A stretch of DNA of 64,000 nt from Terrimonas pollutisoli (GCF_029360765.1 NZ_JARKNA010000005.1:1-64000), one strand, 5' to 3'. Counted from the stretch's first letter, positions 14,437-23,875 are shown. Translations and numbers: made by a program. The notes: generated by a model not told the origin, from the letters alone.

Positions 14437-14817
14437 ATGATAAAAGAACAAAAAAGGGCATTGACAACTCAGGAAGTTGCCGCCCGATTCCATGAACTTG
14501 CCCAACAAGAAAAATGGTTTGAAATACAGGATGAATTTTTTTCGGAAAATGTCAGAAGCATAGACCCTCCCGATTCACCTTATTTTGGGTATGCAGAAGG
14601 TAAGGCTGCAGTTCGCAAAAAAGGTGAGGACTGGGTAAAACGTGTTGAAGCAGCACATAAACTTTATACTACTGAACCTGTAGTAGGTGGTAATCATTTT
14701 GCCGTAGGCAGGGAAGTAGATATTACTGTACAAAAATCAGGAAGAATACAGCTCAATGAGATTATGCTGTATGAAGTGAAAGACGGCCAGATTGTATCAG
14801 AGCAATTCTTTTATTGA
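14437..14817 (+). CDS. SnoaL-like (NTF2 fold) protein
   Basis: A 126-residue cytosolic protein with the SnoaL/NTF2-like pattern: ALTTQEVAARFHELAQQEKW followed by FEIQDEFFSENVRSIDP, GYAEGKAAVRKKGEDW, VVGGNHFAVGREVDITVQKS and a last strand LYEVKDGQIVSEQFFY. Members bind small hydrophobic ligands or act as cyclases and isomerases, but no catalytic set can be assigned here. It is the intact counterpart of the fragment at 13574 and stands between the type-a fragment and the type-b SRPBCC gene. Confidence 0.88.
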   Translation: MIKEQKRALTTQEVAARFHELAQQEKWFEIQDEFFSENVRSIDPPDSPYFGYAEGKAAVRKKGEDWVKRVEAAHKLYTTEPVVGGNHFAVGREVDITVQKSGRIQLNEIMLYEVKDGQIVSEQFFY

Positions 14818-14893
14818 GAAATCGTTTCTAAGCATTTTACACCCCAGCCAGGTAATAGGCAACAAAAACACAACTAATCAAAAAGAAATAACT

Positions 14894-15382
14894 ATGACAA
14901 CAACAGATTTTACCACTACACTCGTGGTTGACCAAACTCCGGAAGAAGTATTCAATGCCATCAATAATGTTCGGGGATGGTGGTCGGAAGAAATTGAAGG
15001 CGGTACAGCCAAGCTTAATGATGAATTTAAATATCATTACGAGGACATTCATCTTTGCAAGGTGAAACTAATCGAAGTTGTTCCGGATAAAAAAGTAGTT
15101 TGGAAAATATTGGACAACCACTTCAACTTCACAAAAGACAAAACCGAGTGGGTCGATACAAAAGTCAGCTTTGAAATTTCGAGGCAGGGCGACAAAACCC
15201 AACTTGTGTTTACGCACATCGGTCTTGTTCCCGAATACGAGTGTTATGAAGCTTGCCGCCAGGGATGGACACACTACATACAAAACAGTCTTAACAATCT
15301 GATCCAAACAGGCAAAGGTCAACCTAACGCCACCGGCACGCCAAGAACAGAAACCGAAAAGAAGCTTGTGTCTTCGAACTAA
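14894..15382 (+). CDS. SRPBCC-family protein (type b, copy 2)
   Basis: A 162-residue SRPBCC protein: [60 protein letters not shown] and ECYEACRQGWTHYIQNSLNN. The ATG at 14894 is chosen because it starts at the conserved TTLVVDQTPEEVF strand; an upstream start at 14792 lies within the preceding gene. It is closer to the copy at 15401 in the [11 protein letters not shown] stretch than to the copy at 13789, so the third copy probably arose by a later tandem duplication. Confidence 0.9.
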   Translation: MTTTDFTTTLVVDQTPEEVFNAINNVRGWWSEEIEGGTAKLNDEFKYHYEDIHLCKVKLIEVVPDKKVVWKILDNHFNFTKDKTEWVDTKVSFEISRQGDKTQLVFTHIGLVPEYECYEACRQGWTHYIQNSLNNLIQTGKGQPNATGTPRTETEKKLVSSN

Positions 15383-15400
15383 TGAAGTTCATAAAAAATC

Positions 15401-15913
15401 ATGATTATGGCTAACAAAAAAAATATGAACAACAACAATTTCAGTACTACCCTGGTGTTGGAACAAACACCTGAAGAAGTGTTTAATGCCATCAATAATG
15501 TTCGCGGATGGTGGTCAGGATTGTACTCCGAAGAAATTAAAGGGAATACAGAAAAACTAAATGATGAGTTTAGTTTTCATGCCGGAGGAGGTGCTCATTA
15601 TTCCAAACAAAAATTAATTGAAGTAATCCCCGGCAAAAAAGTTGTTTGGCTTGTTACCGACAGCGAACTTACTTTCCTTGAAAAGAAAAATGAGTGGACA
15701 GGCACGAAAATTATTTTTGAAATTTCTAAAAAGGACGGCAAAACCCAGGTCGTCTTTACTCACGAAGGCTTAGTTCCCGAAATTGAATGTTACGATGCCT
15801 GCTCACATGCATGGTCCATGTATGTGCAGGAGAAATTATTGCCGCTGATAACAACAGGTAAAGAACAACCAGGCAAGAATGTAAAAGAAACAAAAGCACA
15901 AGTAAACCAGTAA
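15401..15913 (+). CDS. SRPBCC-family protein (type b, copy 3)
   Basis: A 170-residue SRPBCC protein: [60 protein letters not shown] and [20 protein letters not shown]. It starts 18 bp after the previous stop, so the two are surely co-transcribed. Starts at 15401 or 15407 are equally possible. It has a short insertion (GLYSEE) after the WWS motif and a charged C-terminal tail compared with its paralogues. Confidence 0.9.
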   Translation: MIMANKKNMNNNNFSTTLVLEQTPEEVFNAINNVRGWWSGLYSEEIKGNTEKLNDEFSFHAGGGAHYSKQKLIEVIPGKKVVWLVTDSELTFLEKKNEWTGTKIIFEISKKDGKTQVVFTHEGLVPEIECYDACSHAWSMYVQEKLLPLITTGKEQPGKNVKETKAQVNQ

Positions 15914-15925
15914 ATAATAATTACA

Positions 15926-16735
15926 ATGACAACAAACATAACAGCGCTGACAATGTGGATGAGAAGGTTTCATACACTGGCAGTAATTACGGGTCTATTC
16001 TTCTCACTGGCAGCGAACGCACAAACTAAGCAGACCCACAAGGCAATGAATAAAATTCAGGCGCTGCCACGAGATTTGGAAGTTCAACTTGCCCTCAGTG
16101 CACTTCCGCCGCATCTCAGAGATAGTGCAACCGTGTATGTTTTAAACCCTGACAAGGGCTTCGAACTTGTCCGTAAGGGCTCAAATGGATTTCACACTTT
16201 TGTTGCCCGAACAGGTGATGATGCAATGAGAGGATCATGGCCGTTAAAAGAATATAGAGATGATATTCTTTATCCGATTTCCTTTGATGAAGCGGGTGTC
16301 AAGGCACAAATGCCCGTCTTTTTTGACATCGCAGAAATGCAGGCCAAAGGCACTCCTCCGGAGGAACTAAAAAAAATCATACAGGACCGCTTCAAAAAAC
16401 ATTATTACAAAGCACCGGAACGGGCAGGTCTCTCTTACATGCTTTCCCCGATACTTAGAACATATACGAACCCGGACGAAAACGATAACGTGGTAACAGC
16501 TAGCGTTCCGCATGTTATGCACTATGCACCCAATGTGACAAATCATGATGTCGGTGGAAAACCAGAACCCGGAGGCAAATATCCTTTTGTAATATTACAC
16601 GGGCCACATGGATACAACATCCAGTTCCTGGGACAAACGGAAAAAGAGGCCTTAAGAAAAGAGTATGAAGAAATGCTTACACGGCTTTGCGAAATAAATA
16701 AAGAGTGGTGCTTGTCAGTAGCGGTATTTAAATGA
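15926..16735 (+). CDS. Secreted protein of unknown function
   Basis: A 269-residue protein with an N-terminal signal peptide (about 13-32, HTLAVITGLFFSLAANA followed by Q). The mature part is soluble and without a domain I recognise. It includes YVLNPDKGFELVRKGSNGFH, RTGDDAMRGSWPLKEYRDDI, FFDIAEMQAKGTPPEELKK, and a C-terminal FVILHGPHGYNIQFLGQTEK. It is 12 bp downstream of the SRPBCC gene and may belong to the same transcript. The HGPHGYN stretch with paired histidines could bind a metal; that is a guess from composition only. Confidence 0.75.
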   Translation: MTTNITALTMWMRRFHTLAVITGLFFSLAANAQTKQTHKAMNKIQALPRDLEVQLALSALPPHLRDSATVYVLNPDKGFELVRKGSNGFHTFVARTGDDAMRGSWPLKEYRDDILYPISFDEAGVKAQMPVFFDIAEMQAKGTPPEELKKIIQDRFKKHYYKAPERAGLSYMLSPILRTYTNPDENDNVVTASVPHVMHYAPNVTNHDVGGKPEPGGKYPFVILHGPHGYNIQFLGQTEKEALRKEYEEMLTRLCEINKEWCLSVAVFK

Positions 16736-17158
16736 AGTGCTATCCCGGTAATAATATAGAAAAACGACCTGGCTACACCTGATAAATCATTCAAGAGAGA
16801 GCATTCAACTAAAAATTTTATTGTTTATTGAGGAGCTTGAAAAATTCAACACAGAATTGGTGAAGTTTTTGCAAAAATAAATTCACATGTTAGCCCGGTA
16901 TAACATACCCGAATCATTAAAACGCCACCTGGGCAGCCTGGAGAACTTTATAAAAAATAAAAAGGAGCCGTGGGAAAAAGCCGATCGCTCCTTACGCATA
17001 GAATCGGCTGAGAAAAAGGCATTCACAAAACCTGCTGGTCAATATTGCACTTTAATTTCCAATACTTTTCTGGAAGAAAAGTAATAGCTGTCTGCAAAAG
17101 AACATGACAGATTTTGAAAAGTATGAAAGAGTGAATCAGAAAATCTGAATACATGATC
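16736..17158. other. Gap with one weak open frame
   Basis: No firm gene. A plus-strand frame (16887-17084, 65 codons, MLARYNIPESLKRHLGSLEN...) is hydrophilic and without a recognised domain. A short frame upstream of it reads EELEKFNTELVKFLQK and stops. Together they could be remains of a small helical protein. This is the right border of the accessory island. Confidence 0.35.
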
Positions 17159-19702
17159 TCATCTTTTTGGGCTGGATTTCTTTACTATTCTTTTCACTTT
17201 TTTCTCCAGTTCAACCACAAAGAATACTAAAGAGGATATACCAAAAGCAGCCAGCATCTCGACCAGTGTCAGCGGTTCGGTATGAAAAAATTTATTTAAA
17301 GAAGGAATATAAATCACCGCCAGCTGAAGCAGCACCGTACCAAAAACCGCCAGCAGCAAAGGTTTATTGGTAAACAGTCCCAATTTGAACAGGGATCTTA
17401 TCTCGCTGCGGATGGCCATCACGTGCCAGAGCTGGCAGAAACAAAGCACGGTAAAGACAAGTGTTTGCCAGTGTGTATCTCCAAACGAAATGGCGAACCA
17501 TTGCGTAGCGATCGTCAGCATCCCGATAAAAATACCAACCCATAAAATATGTATGCCGAGACCTTTTGCAAAAATGCTTTCATTGGGACTGCGGGGCGGT
17601 TGTTCCATAATGCTTCTTTCAGCAGGTTCGGTTGCCAGTGCCAAAGCTGGCAGGCCATCCGTCACTAAATTGATCCATAAGATGTGCACCGGCAATAAAG
17701 GAATCGGCAGGCCAATAATAGGAGCGAGAAAAAGCGTCCATATCTCTGCCGTATTACCCGTCAGGATATACTTAATAAACTTCCGGATATTATCATAAAC
17801 CCGGCGACCGGTTTTTACCGCTTTTACAATCGTGGCAAAATTGTCATCCAGCAATATCATGTGTGCGGCCTCTTTCGTAACATCGGTGCCCGTTATGCCC
17901 ATTGCCACACCGATATTGGCCTTCTTTAGAGAGGGGGCGTCATTTACACCATCACCAGTCATCGAAACAAACTGCTGCTTGTTTTGTAAAGCTTCAACGA
18001 TTCTCAGCTTTTGCTCGGGTGATACTCTTGCATACACCCTTATCCTCTCTACATCCGTTTCTAAATTTTCAGCCTTATTCTTTGCCAGTTCCACACCTGT
18101 TACTACTTTTTGATCTTCATTATCAATGATGCCTAACTGCCGGGCAATAGATTCAGCCGTCAGGGGATGGTCACCTGTGATCATCACCGGCACAATGCCG
18201 GCGGCTTTACATTCATGTATTGCTTGTTTGGCCTCTTCCCGTGGCGGATCTATAAGGCCGGCAAGACCAATAAAATGCATTTCTTTTTCAATGGTCTCGG
18301 GTTTTACCTCGCTGGGTATTTCATGTATTTCTTTGCCTGCAAAGCCAATTACCCGCATACCGTTTTTAGCCATCTTTTCTTCCTGTTCTTTTATTTGTCC
18401 CTTGATCCCTTCATCATGATTTATTTCGGTGATCAATTCAGCTGCTCCTTTTGTTATCACCCAAAATTTTTCACCCCGTTCATGAATGGTGGTCATCGCT
18501 TTCCTGTCTGAGTCAAAAGGAATTTCTTTTACCCGCTTATGATCTGCCTGCTTTTTGGCATACTCCACCATTGCTATTTCAGTGGGATCGCCGGTAAGTT
18601 TTCCATCTTTTTCTTTCACATCATGATTCAGGCTCATGGCCTGCAACAATTCTTCCCGTTTGCTTTCATCCTGTACCCAAATTTCCTGAACGATCATTTC
18701 GTTTTTTGTCAGTGTCCCCGTTTTATCGGTACAGATATACGTGACGGACCCCAATGTTTCTACGGCATATAATTTCCGGATCAGGACGTTCTGCTTCATC
18801 AACCGCCGGGCTCCCAATGCAAGCGATATAGTCACTACAGCGGGCAATGCTTCAGGAATAGCCGCCACCGCCAGCGAGATGGCTGTTAGTAACATTTGGC
18901 TCAGGTCACCGCCCTGCCAATAACCTACGGCAAAAAAAACAACACAAAGACCAATGATAATAACCGTTAATCGTCTGCTGAACTGCGTCAGTCTTTTCTG
19001 AAGAGGTGTGACGCTCTCCGCTTTGTCCAGCATGCCGGCGATATTACCCAACTCGGTTTTCATCCCTGTTGCCACTACCACCGCTTTGCCATGGCCACTC
19101 GTAATTTGTGTTCCCTTAAAAACCATATTGGTCCTGTCGCCAAGCGGCGGATCTTCATCTTTCAGTGCATCGGTTCTTTTATCAACGGGATTTGATTCGC
19201 CGGTAAGGCTTGCTTCACTCGCTTTCAACGATTCGATCTCTATTAGCCGCATATCAGCGGGAACCGTGTTGCCGGCTTCCAGCAATACAATATCGCCGGG
19301 AACAATATCTGCCGCCGGTAATTCAACTACGTTGCCGTTTCGCAACACATGCGAGATGGGCGCCGCCATCTTTTGTAATGCTTCAATCGCTTTCTCGGCC
19401 CGGTACTCCTGGATAAAACCAATGATGGCATTGAGCACAATGATGATGATAATGACAATAGTATCTGACCCCTCACCAATAAATGCAGACACAATGGCGG
19501 CAGCAATCAATACCAGGATCATGAAATCCAAAAACTGGCGGACGAAAATCACCAGTGGGCTAACTTTCTTTTTTCCCTTTAATTCATTTTTTCCATGCTC
19601 TTCAATTTTCTTTTGCACTGTTTCATCATCCAGCCCGTTGATATTGCTGCCCATCAGTTTCAGTGCCTCTTCTGCGGAAATTGAATAAAAATTCATGGCC
19701 AT
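17159..19702 (-). CDS. Cation-transporting P-type ATPase (Ca2+-ATPase-like, PIIA)
   Basis: An 847-residue P-type ATPase. Residues 1-70 form the cation ATPase N-domain. LTGESNPVDK (166-175) is the actuator loop, PEALPAV (283-289) is the membrane ion-binding motif of the calcium-type group, DKTGTLTKNE (326-335) holds the phosphorylated Asp, and GDGVND is the hinge. About ten membrane helices are arranged as 2+2+6. Sequence type points to Ca2+ or Mn2+ export across the inner membrane; Na+/K+ or H+ pumping is less likely. An alternative start lies two codons in. It is transcribed toward the accessory island. Confidence 0.93.
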   Translation of the reverse strand: MAMNFYSISAEEALKLMGSNINGLDDETVQKKIEEHGKNELKGKKKVSPLVIFVRQFLDFMILVLIAAAIVSAFIGEGSDTIVIIIIIVLNAIIGFIQEYRAEKAIEALQKMAAPISHVLRNGNVVELPAADIVPGDIVLLEAGNTVPADMRLIEIESLKASEASLTGESNPVDKRTDALKDEDPPLGDRTNMVFKGTQITSGHGKAVVVATGMKTELGNIAGMLDKAESVTPLQKRLTQFSRRLTVIIIGLCVVFFAVGYWQGGDLSQMLLTAISLAVAAIPEALPAVVTISLALGARRLMKQNVLIRKLYAVETLGSVTYICTDKTGTLTKNEMIVQEIWVQDESKREELLQAMSLNHDVKEKDGKLTGDPTEIAMVEYAKKQADHKRVKEIPFDSDRKAMTTIHERGEKFWVITKGAAELITEINHDEGIKGQIKEQEEKMAKNGMRVIGFAGKEIHEIPSEVKPETIEKEMHFIGLAGLIDPPREEAKQAIHECKAAGIVPVMITGDHPLTAESIARQLGIIDNEDQKVVTGVELAKNKAENLETDVERIRVYARVSPEQKLRIVEALQNKQQFVSMTGDGVNDAPSLKKANIGVAMGITGTDVTKEAAHMILLDDNFATIVKAVKTGRRVYDNIRKFIKYILTGNTAEIWTLFLAPIIGLPIPLLPVHILWINLVTDGLPALALATEPAERSIMEQPPRSPNESIFAKGLGIHILWVGIFIGMLTIATQWFAISFGDTHWQTLVFTVLCFCQLWHVMAIRSEIRSLFKLGLFTNKPLLLAVFGTVLLQLAVIYIPSLNKFFHTEPLTLVEMLAAFGISSLVFFVVELEKKVKRIVKKSSPKR

Positions 19703-19928
19703 TTTATCAATGTTTTAATCAGGGCGAATAATTTTAGCCTTTCAAAATGTGCAAACTGACACGGAAGCGGTATATCTTTTTTTAAAGAATTCTCACCTAC
19801 AAGATCGCAAATTCCGCTCACCTGACCATGAAAAGAAGAGTGTGAAAACTTTGAAAACAACGGCAATTTTATGTTGAATTAATAGGTGTAAATAAGCGCA
19901 TATCCCGTGCTATATTCCGAATAAATAA
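19703..19928. other. Gap upstream of the ATPase, no gene seen
   Basis: No coding frame or obvious regulatory motif beyond A/T-rich promoter-like DNA upstream of the ATPase start. Confidence 0.5.
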
Positions 19929-19962
19929 GCCTTCAATACCCGGTACTCCTGGTATTGAAGGC
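19929..19962 (-). terminator. Terminator after the small membrane protein gene
   Basis: A perfect 12-bp stem (GCCTTCAATACC / GGTATTGAAGGC) with a 10-nt loop. On the minus strand it is followed by TTATTTATTC. It lies 41 bp beyond the stop of the gene at 20004-20303. Confidence 0.65.
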
Positions 19963-20003
19963 CTGCTCTCATTACCCGATTCAGCGTGAATAAACTTATC
20001 TTA

Positions 20004-20303
20004 TCAGAGGGGTTCTTCCGTCGTTGTAACACTCTTTGTATGTCCATCGGCATCTTTGATCACCGTTGTTGTTTTACGCAAACCACCCCTGGTTGTAGTG
20101 GTCGTTCTTCTGCGACCCATCATTGCAATAAGAATTATTAACACAACACCTGCTACGACCCATATCCAGTTTTTTTCCAGCCACGAGGCCACTTCTTCTT
20201 TTTTAATATCAATTTTATCCTGCGCCTTTGCCATTAAACTTGTAAGTACCAGCATTAAAGCAGTACCGGACTTAATGCTTTGTTGTTTCACAAATTGTCG
20301 CAT
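20004..20303 (-). CDS. Small single-pass membrane protein
   Basis: A 99-residue protein: an N-terminal hydrophobic stretch (about 10-27, IKSGTALMLVLTSLMAKA, probably a signal peptide), a linker (KIDIKKEEVASWLEKNW), one membrane helix (about 51-66, IWVVAGVVLIILIAMM) and a basic, Thr-rich tail (GRRRTTTTTRGGLRKTTTVI). No family is recognised. The tail could face the cytoplasm and bind nucleic acid or a partner, but this is only suggested by charge. It is flanked by hairpins on the downstream side and stands alone. Confidence 0.7.
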   Translation of the reverse strand: MRQFVKQQSIKSGTALMLVLTSLMAKAQDKIDIKKEEVASWLEKNWIWVVAGVVLIILIAMMGRRRTTTTTRGGLRKTTTVIKDADGHTKSVTTTEEPL

Positions 20304-20489
20304 AAAAATTGGTTTTATTTAACTATAGCAACAATACTTCAATAAACAAGCCAAGAGGGGCAGGGGCGTCATCAGTTGGGGGGAATGCTATTTCGCAGCC
20401 AGTTATCCTGTTTAAAAAGAAAGATTGTGGAGTTATGTACCCAATATTGAAGAATTTATGCCTCTGTCAAATGGCAAACATCTGCTAAC

Positions 20490-20518
20490 AAAAATGCCGG
20501 AACTACTCCGGCATTTTT
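20490..20518. terminator. Bidirectional terminator after the ACBP gene
   Basis: AAAAATGCCGGA (20490-20501), loop ACTAC, TCCGGCATTTTT (20507-20518). The 12-bp stem has T runs on both strands, and it lies directly after the stop of the minus-strand ACBP gene (20524). Confidence 0.8.
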
Positions 20519-20523
20519 GTTTT

Positions 20524-20781
20524 TTATCCTTTCAGTTGCTCCACCAACTTCACGTATTCTTTCATCGCATCGTCTTTTGTTTTTCCCCTTAAACTACTCC
20601 AGGCTTCATGCTTGGCTTTATTTACAAAATCAAATGGATTGGAAGGGGGCTCTGTGTTTACATCGCCTTCTGTTCCTTGCTTGTAAAGTGAATATAACTT
20701 TAGCAACGTGTCATTATCGGGTTTTGATGGCAGCTCCTTGCTTTCTTTTACTGCCTTCTCAAATTGCTCTTTCAATTCCAT
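20524..20781 (-). CDS. Acyl-CoA-binding protein
   Basis: An 85-residue protein of the ACBP family, close to the usual length of 86-90. It shows the four-helix signature: EQFEKAVKESKELPSKPDND, LKLYSLYKQGTEGDVNTEPP with the Tyr-Lys pair that contacts the CoA 3'-phosphate, and KHEAWSSLRGKTKDDAMKEY. ACBPs bind and buffer long-chain acyl-CoA in the cytosol. They are common in eukaryotes and found in a minority of bacteria, including many Bacteroidota. The gene lies 20 bp beyond the phosphatase gene stop and is likely co-transcribed with it. Confidence 0.93.
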   Translation of the reverse strand: MELKEQFEKAVKESKELPSKPDNDTLLKLYSLYKQGTEGDVNTEPPSNPFDFVNKAKHEAWSSLRGKTKDDAMKEYVKLVEQLKG

Positions 20782-20801
20782 ATAATAAGCGTTTAAATTG
20801 T

Positions 20802-22424
20802 TTATTTGGTGATTTCCTCAATCACATGGCCCACACAACCATTTGGCATCTGGATACGCAGCATGGCAGCTACCGTTGCAGCAATATCCGTCATATAAGT
20901 TTCCCGGTTTGTTTTACCAGGTTTTATTTTCCAGCCAAACCATACAAGCGGAATATGAGAATCATACGGGTTCCACGATCCGTGGGTAGTGCCTTTGTCA
21001 TATCCATCAAACCAGCCTGGATTGAATACAAACTGGATATCCCCGCTTAGCTTTTGATTATAGCCATTCGCCACCATGTCTTTTATTTTGGCGGGTATCG
21101 GTGTCTCCGGTACTTCTTCCAAATCAAATGCGCTCATGATAGCCGGGTGATTTTTCAATTCATTAACCGCCCAGGTTTTAAATTCATCAATATCCACTTT
21201 CTTTTCATTCAGCAATGCGTAATTAAGATATAACTGGTAATTGATAACCTGTTCGACTGCGCTCCTGATGTCGTATTTCTTTTCTGCTTTTTCATTCAGC
21301 CATTGTCTTACCGCTGCATCGTCAAATGTGCCACCAGGCAATTTATTTTCCTTTAAAAATGCCGGTGTATGTGCCACCGCATGATCGGCGGTCAGGAAGA
21401 CAAGGTATTGACCACTGCCTAATTTAGTATCCAGGTATTTAAAAAAAGCAGAAAGATCCTTATCCAATCTCAGGTAAGTATCTTCAACTTCAATTGAGTT
21501 TGGTCCGAATGCATGACCGATATAATCAGTGGATGAACAACTGATGGCAAGAAAATCGGTGATTCCTCTCTGGCCTAATTTTTCACCTTCTACCGTTGCT
21601 CTCGCCATATCAAAAGTATAGGTGTTACCTCCGGGTGTTTGGCGGAATGACTCGTATTTATTAACCGAAATAGCAGCAGTCATGTGTGGAAAAGTATTGT
21701 CTTCACCGCCGATAGTGGATTCGTACACTTTATCATCAGATGTACTTTGTTTATAAGTGTTGATCGGGTAAAGTGTGTTCCAATTTTGCTGCAGGTATTG
21801 ATCCGGCAATTTTTTGCTATTGATGTTTTTAACCCACTCGGGTAATTCATTCATATAATAAGTGCTGCTGATCCATCCGCCGGTAGCATTGTCAAACCAG
21901 TAAGCCGCATTAGCCGAATGACCCGCAGGTAAAATAGAACCGCGATCTTTCAGCGAAATACCAATTGTTTTGCTTTGAAAATTTGTTGCCAGCCTCAACT
22001 CATCGGTAATAGTGGTGGTGAGCATATTTCTCGGTGACATTTTACCGGCAATAGAATTACTACCCACAGACGAAACGGTTGAGTCATCCGTGCAATACCA
22101 ATTTCGTTTGAGATCCCGCCGATACCAATAATTGCCAATAATGCCATTGATCGCAGGAACAGAACCGGTATACACGCAGCTGTGTCCGGCTGCAGTATAA
22201 GTTGGTGTATAAGGAATAAAAGTATTCTCACAACTAAAGCCCTGGTTCAGCATTCGTTTAAAGCCGCCGGGTGAATAGCGATCATAATAACGATAGAGAT
22301 AATCCCATCTCATTTGATCGATCACAATTCCAACTACTAATTTAGGTCGTTGAACAGACTGAGCCTGAACAAAACTGCCAGCAAACATTATGCATCCAAT
22401 CAGCAGTGTTGTTGATAGTTTCAT
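20802..22424 (-). CDS. PafA-like alkaline phosphatase (alkaline phosphatase superfamily)
   Basis: A 540-residue exported enzyme. A signal peptide (about 1-22, KLSTTLLIGCIMFAGSFVQA) is followed by the superfamily core: GIVIDQMRWDYLYRYYDRYS with Asp36 as metal ligand, YTPTYTAAGHSCVYTGSVP with Thr77 as likely nucleophile, FLTADHAVAHTP with Asp and His ligands, and THGSWNPYDSHIPLVWFGW near the end with another His. This is the PafA type of Bacteroidota, a zinc phosphomonoesterase of the periplasm that releases phosphate from many organic esters. The ATG at 22424 is used because it starts the signal peptide; 22445 is an alternative. Confidence 0.9.
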   Translation of the reverse strand: MKLSTTLLIGCIMFAGSFVQAQSVQRPKLVVGIVIDQMRWDYLYRYYDRYSPGGFKRMLNQGFSCENTFIPYTPTYTAAGHSCVYTGSVPAINGIIGNYWYRRDLKRNWYCTDDSTVSSVGSNSIAGKMSPRNMLTTTITDELRLATNFQSKTIGISLKDRGSILPAGHSANAAYWFDNATGGWISSTYYMNELPEWVKNINSKKLPDQYLQQNWNTLYPINTYKQSTSDDKVYESTIGGEDNTFPHMTAAISVNKYESFRQTPGGNTYTFDMARATVEGEKLGQRGITDFLAISCSSTDYIGHAFGPNSIEVEDTYLRLDKDLSAFFKYLDTKLGSGQYLVFLTADHAVAHTPAFLKENKLPGGTFDDAAVRQWLNEKAEKKYDIRSAVEQVINYQLYLNYALLNEKKVDIDEFKTWAVNELKNHPAIMSAFDLEEVPETPIPAKIKDMVANGYNQKLSGDIQFVFNPGWFDGYDKGTTHGSWNPYDSHIPLVWFGWKIKPGKTNRETYMTDIAATVAAMLRIQMPNGCVGHVIEEITK

Positions 22425-22570
22425 AAGCCAAAAAAATTTTAGCAAATGTAAGGGTATAATACTGTTTGCCTGGCAGCATTAATCATTGGATAACATTCTA
22501 TCCATCGCAGGAAGAAAGCAGGAAGATGACCTGCAGAGGAGATATCAATCGATTGTTTGACTGCAAAAAC

Positions 22571-23764
22571 CTACAACCATTTTTTAAAGGCAAGAGCAGC
22601 CGCAATTGACAATCCGCCAACAACCCACCACAGTGTCGTAAAACCTGCATGCTCGGCCAATTGAGCGCCACCCATAGGCCCAAGAGTTTGCGCAGCGGAC
22701 CAGGCCATCGTATAAAGCGCCGCATATTGCCCCCGGTTGTTACGCTGGGTCCGGCTTATCCAATAGCTGTTCATAAATGGCATAGACAGTATTTCGCCAA
22801 ACGTTACCAGGGTGATCATACAAAGCCCTATGAATGCACCATGAAATGGGATGTTTAATAACCAAAACGAAAGACCTGTTAACAGAACGCCACTGGTGAT
22901 ATACACCATACTTTTCCGTTTGCCTTCCAGCTTATATACCAGTATCATTTCTATCAATGCAATAATGACCCCATTAATTGCCATGAGCAAACCGATATAA
23001 GGCTCGGAAAGATGAAGATGCCTTTTAAAGTAAACAGGGATATTGGTGAATATCTGGAAAAAGCAACTGGCGAATAATGTCGTTACCAAAATAAAAATGA
23101 TAAATGTTTTATCACGGAAAGCTGAAAGAGCAGGAGTCTGTGCTGTCTCTTGCGAAGTTTCAGCAACAGCACGGTTTACCGGTTTGAGAAAAAGTATCAT
23201 GACGATCGCCGCAAGAATATTGGTAATGCCGTCTACCCAAAACAACAATTCATAATTGATCTTTGCAAGAATGCCACCAATAGCGCTTCCAACCGCCCAG
23301 CCGATATTGATCGCCAGCCTGTTTAATGCATAGGATCGGGTTCGGTTTTCTTCTTTACTATAAAAAGCGATAGCTGTTGAATTTGCCGGACGAAAAGCCT
23401 CACCCACAAAACTTACCAGGAAAGTGAAAAGGCAGATCAGCGGATAGGTTTTCATCTGTCCTAATAAAATAAAAAGAATACCACCGCCGATGAGTGTAAT
23501 CAGCTGAACAGGATAGTAGCCAATTTTATCAGTCAGCTTACCACCGATATACGCCCCGCAAAAAGCACCCAGTCCGAACAAGCCAAACACCATACCTGCC
23601 TGCCCCACCGAATAGCCCATCTTAGGACTGGTGAGATACAATGTCATAAACGGAACCACCATTGTGCCACTCCGGTTGATCAGCATGATCAATGATAACA
23701 ACCAGGTAGAATGCGATAATCCTGAATATGCATTTTTATATGTCAGCGCTGTTGCTTTAAGCAT
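22571..23764 (-). CDS. MFS transporter (DHA1-like)
   Basis: A 397-residue protein with about twelve membrane helices and a central loop near residue 185. SLIMLINRSGTMVVPFMTLY and the loop GKLTDKIGYYPVQLITLIGG between helices 2 and 3 are typical of the major facilitator superfamily. The next features are RPANSTAIAF and an Arg/Asn-rich helix 4-5 (RTRSYALNRLAINIGWAVGS). The closest types are multidrug or metabolite exporters of the DHA1 group; the substrate cannot be stated. The ATG at 23764 gives a natural N-terminus. It is divergent from the gene at 24038. Confidence 0.88.
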   Translation of the reverse strand: MLKATALTYKNAYSGLSHSTWLLSLIMLINRSGTMVVPFMTLYLTSPKMGYSVGQAGMVFGLFGLGAFCGAYIGGKLTDKIGYYPVQLITLIGGGILFILLGQMKTYPLICLFTFLVSFVGEAFRPANSTAIAFYSKEENRTRSYALNRLAINIGWAVGSAIGGILAKINYELLFWVDGITNILAAIVMILFLKPVNRAVAETSQETAQTPALSAFRDKTFIIFILVTTLFASCFFQIFTNIPVYFKRHLHLSEPYIGLLMAINGVIIALIEMILVYKLEGKRKSMVYITSGVLLTGLSFWLLNIPFHGAFIGLCMITLVTFGEILSMPFMNSYWISRTQRNNRGQYAALYTMAWSAAQTLGPMGGAQLAEHAGFTTLWWVVGGLSIAAALAFKKWL

Positions 23765-23875
23765 AAATCGCCGCAAAGGTATCGGCAATAAAAGCAAAAC
23801 CTATCGCCATTTATAAAGAATTAATACCCGACAAACCAAATCAGGCTATGTAAATGGTTATGCAAAAGAAGGAGG

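Noticed and set aside
1..17100. Prophage or conjugative element as the origin of the island
   Set aside because: No phage structural, portal, relaxase or type IV secretion genes are present; only recombinase remnants and small soluble proteins.
17167..19688. Several plus-strand open frames opposite the P-type ATPase
   Set aside because: They are antisense shadows; the ATPase motifs are complete on the minus strand.
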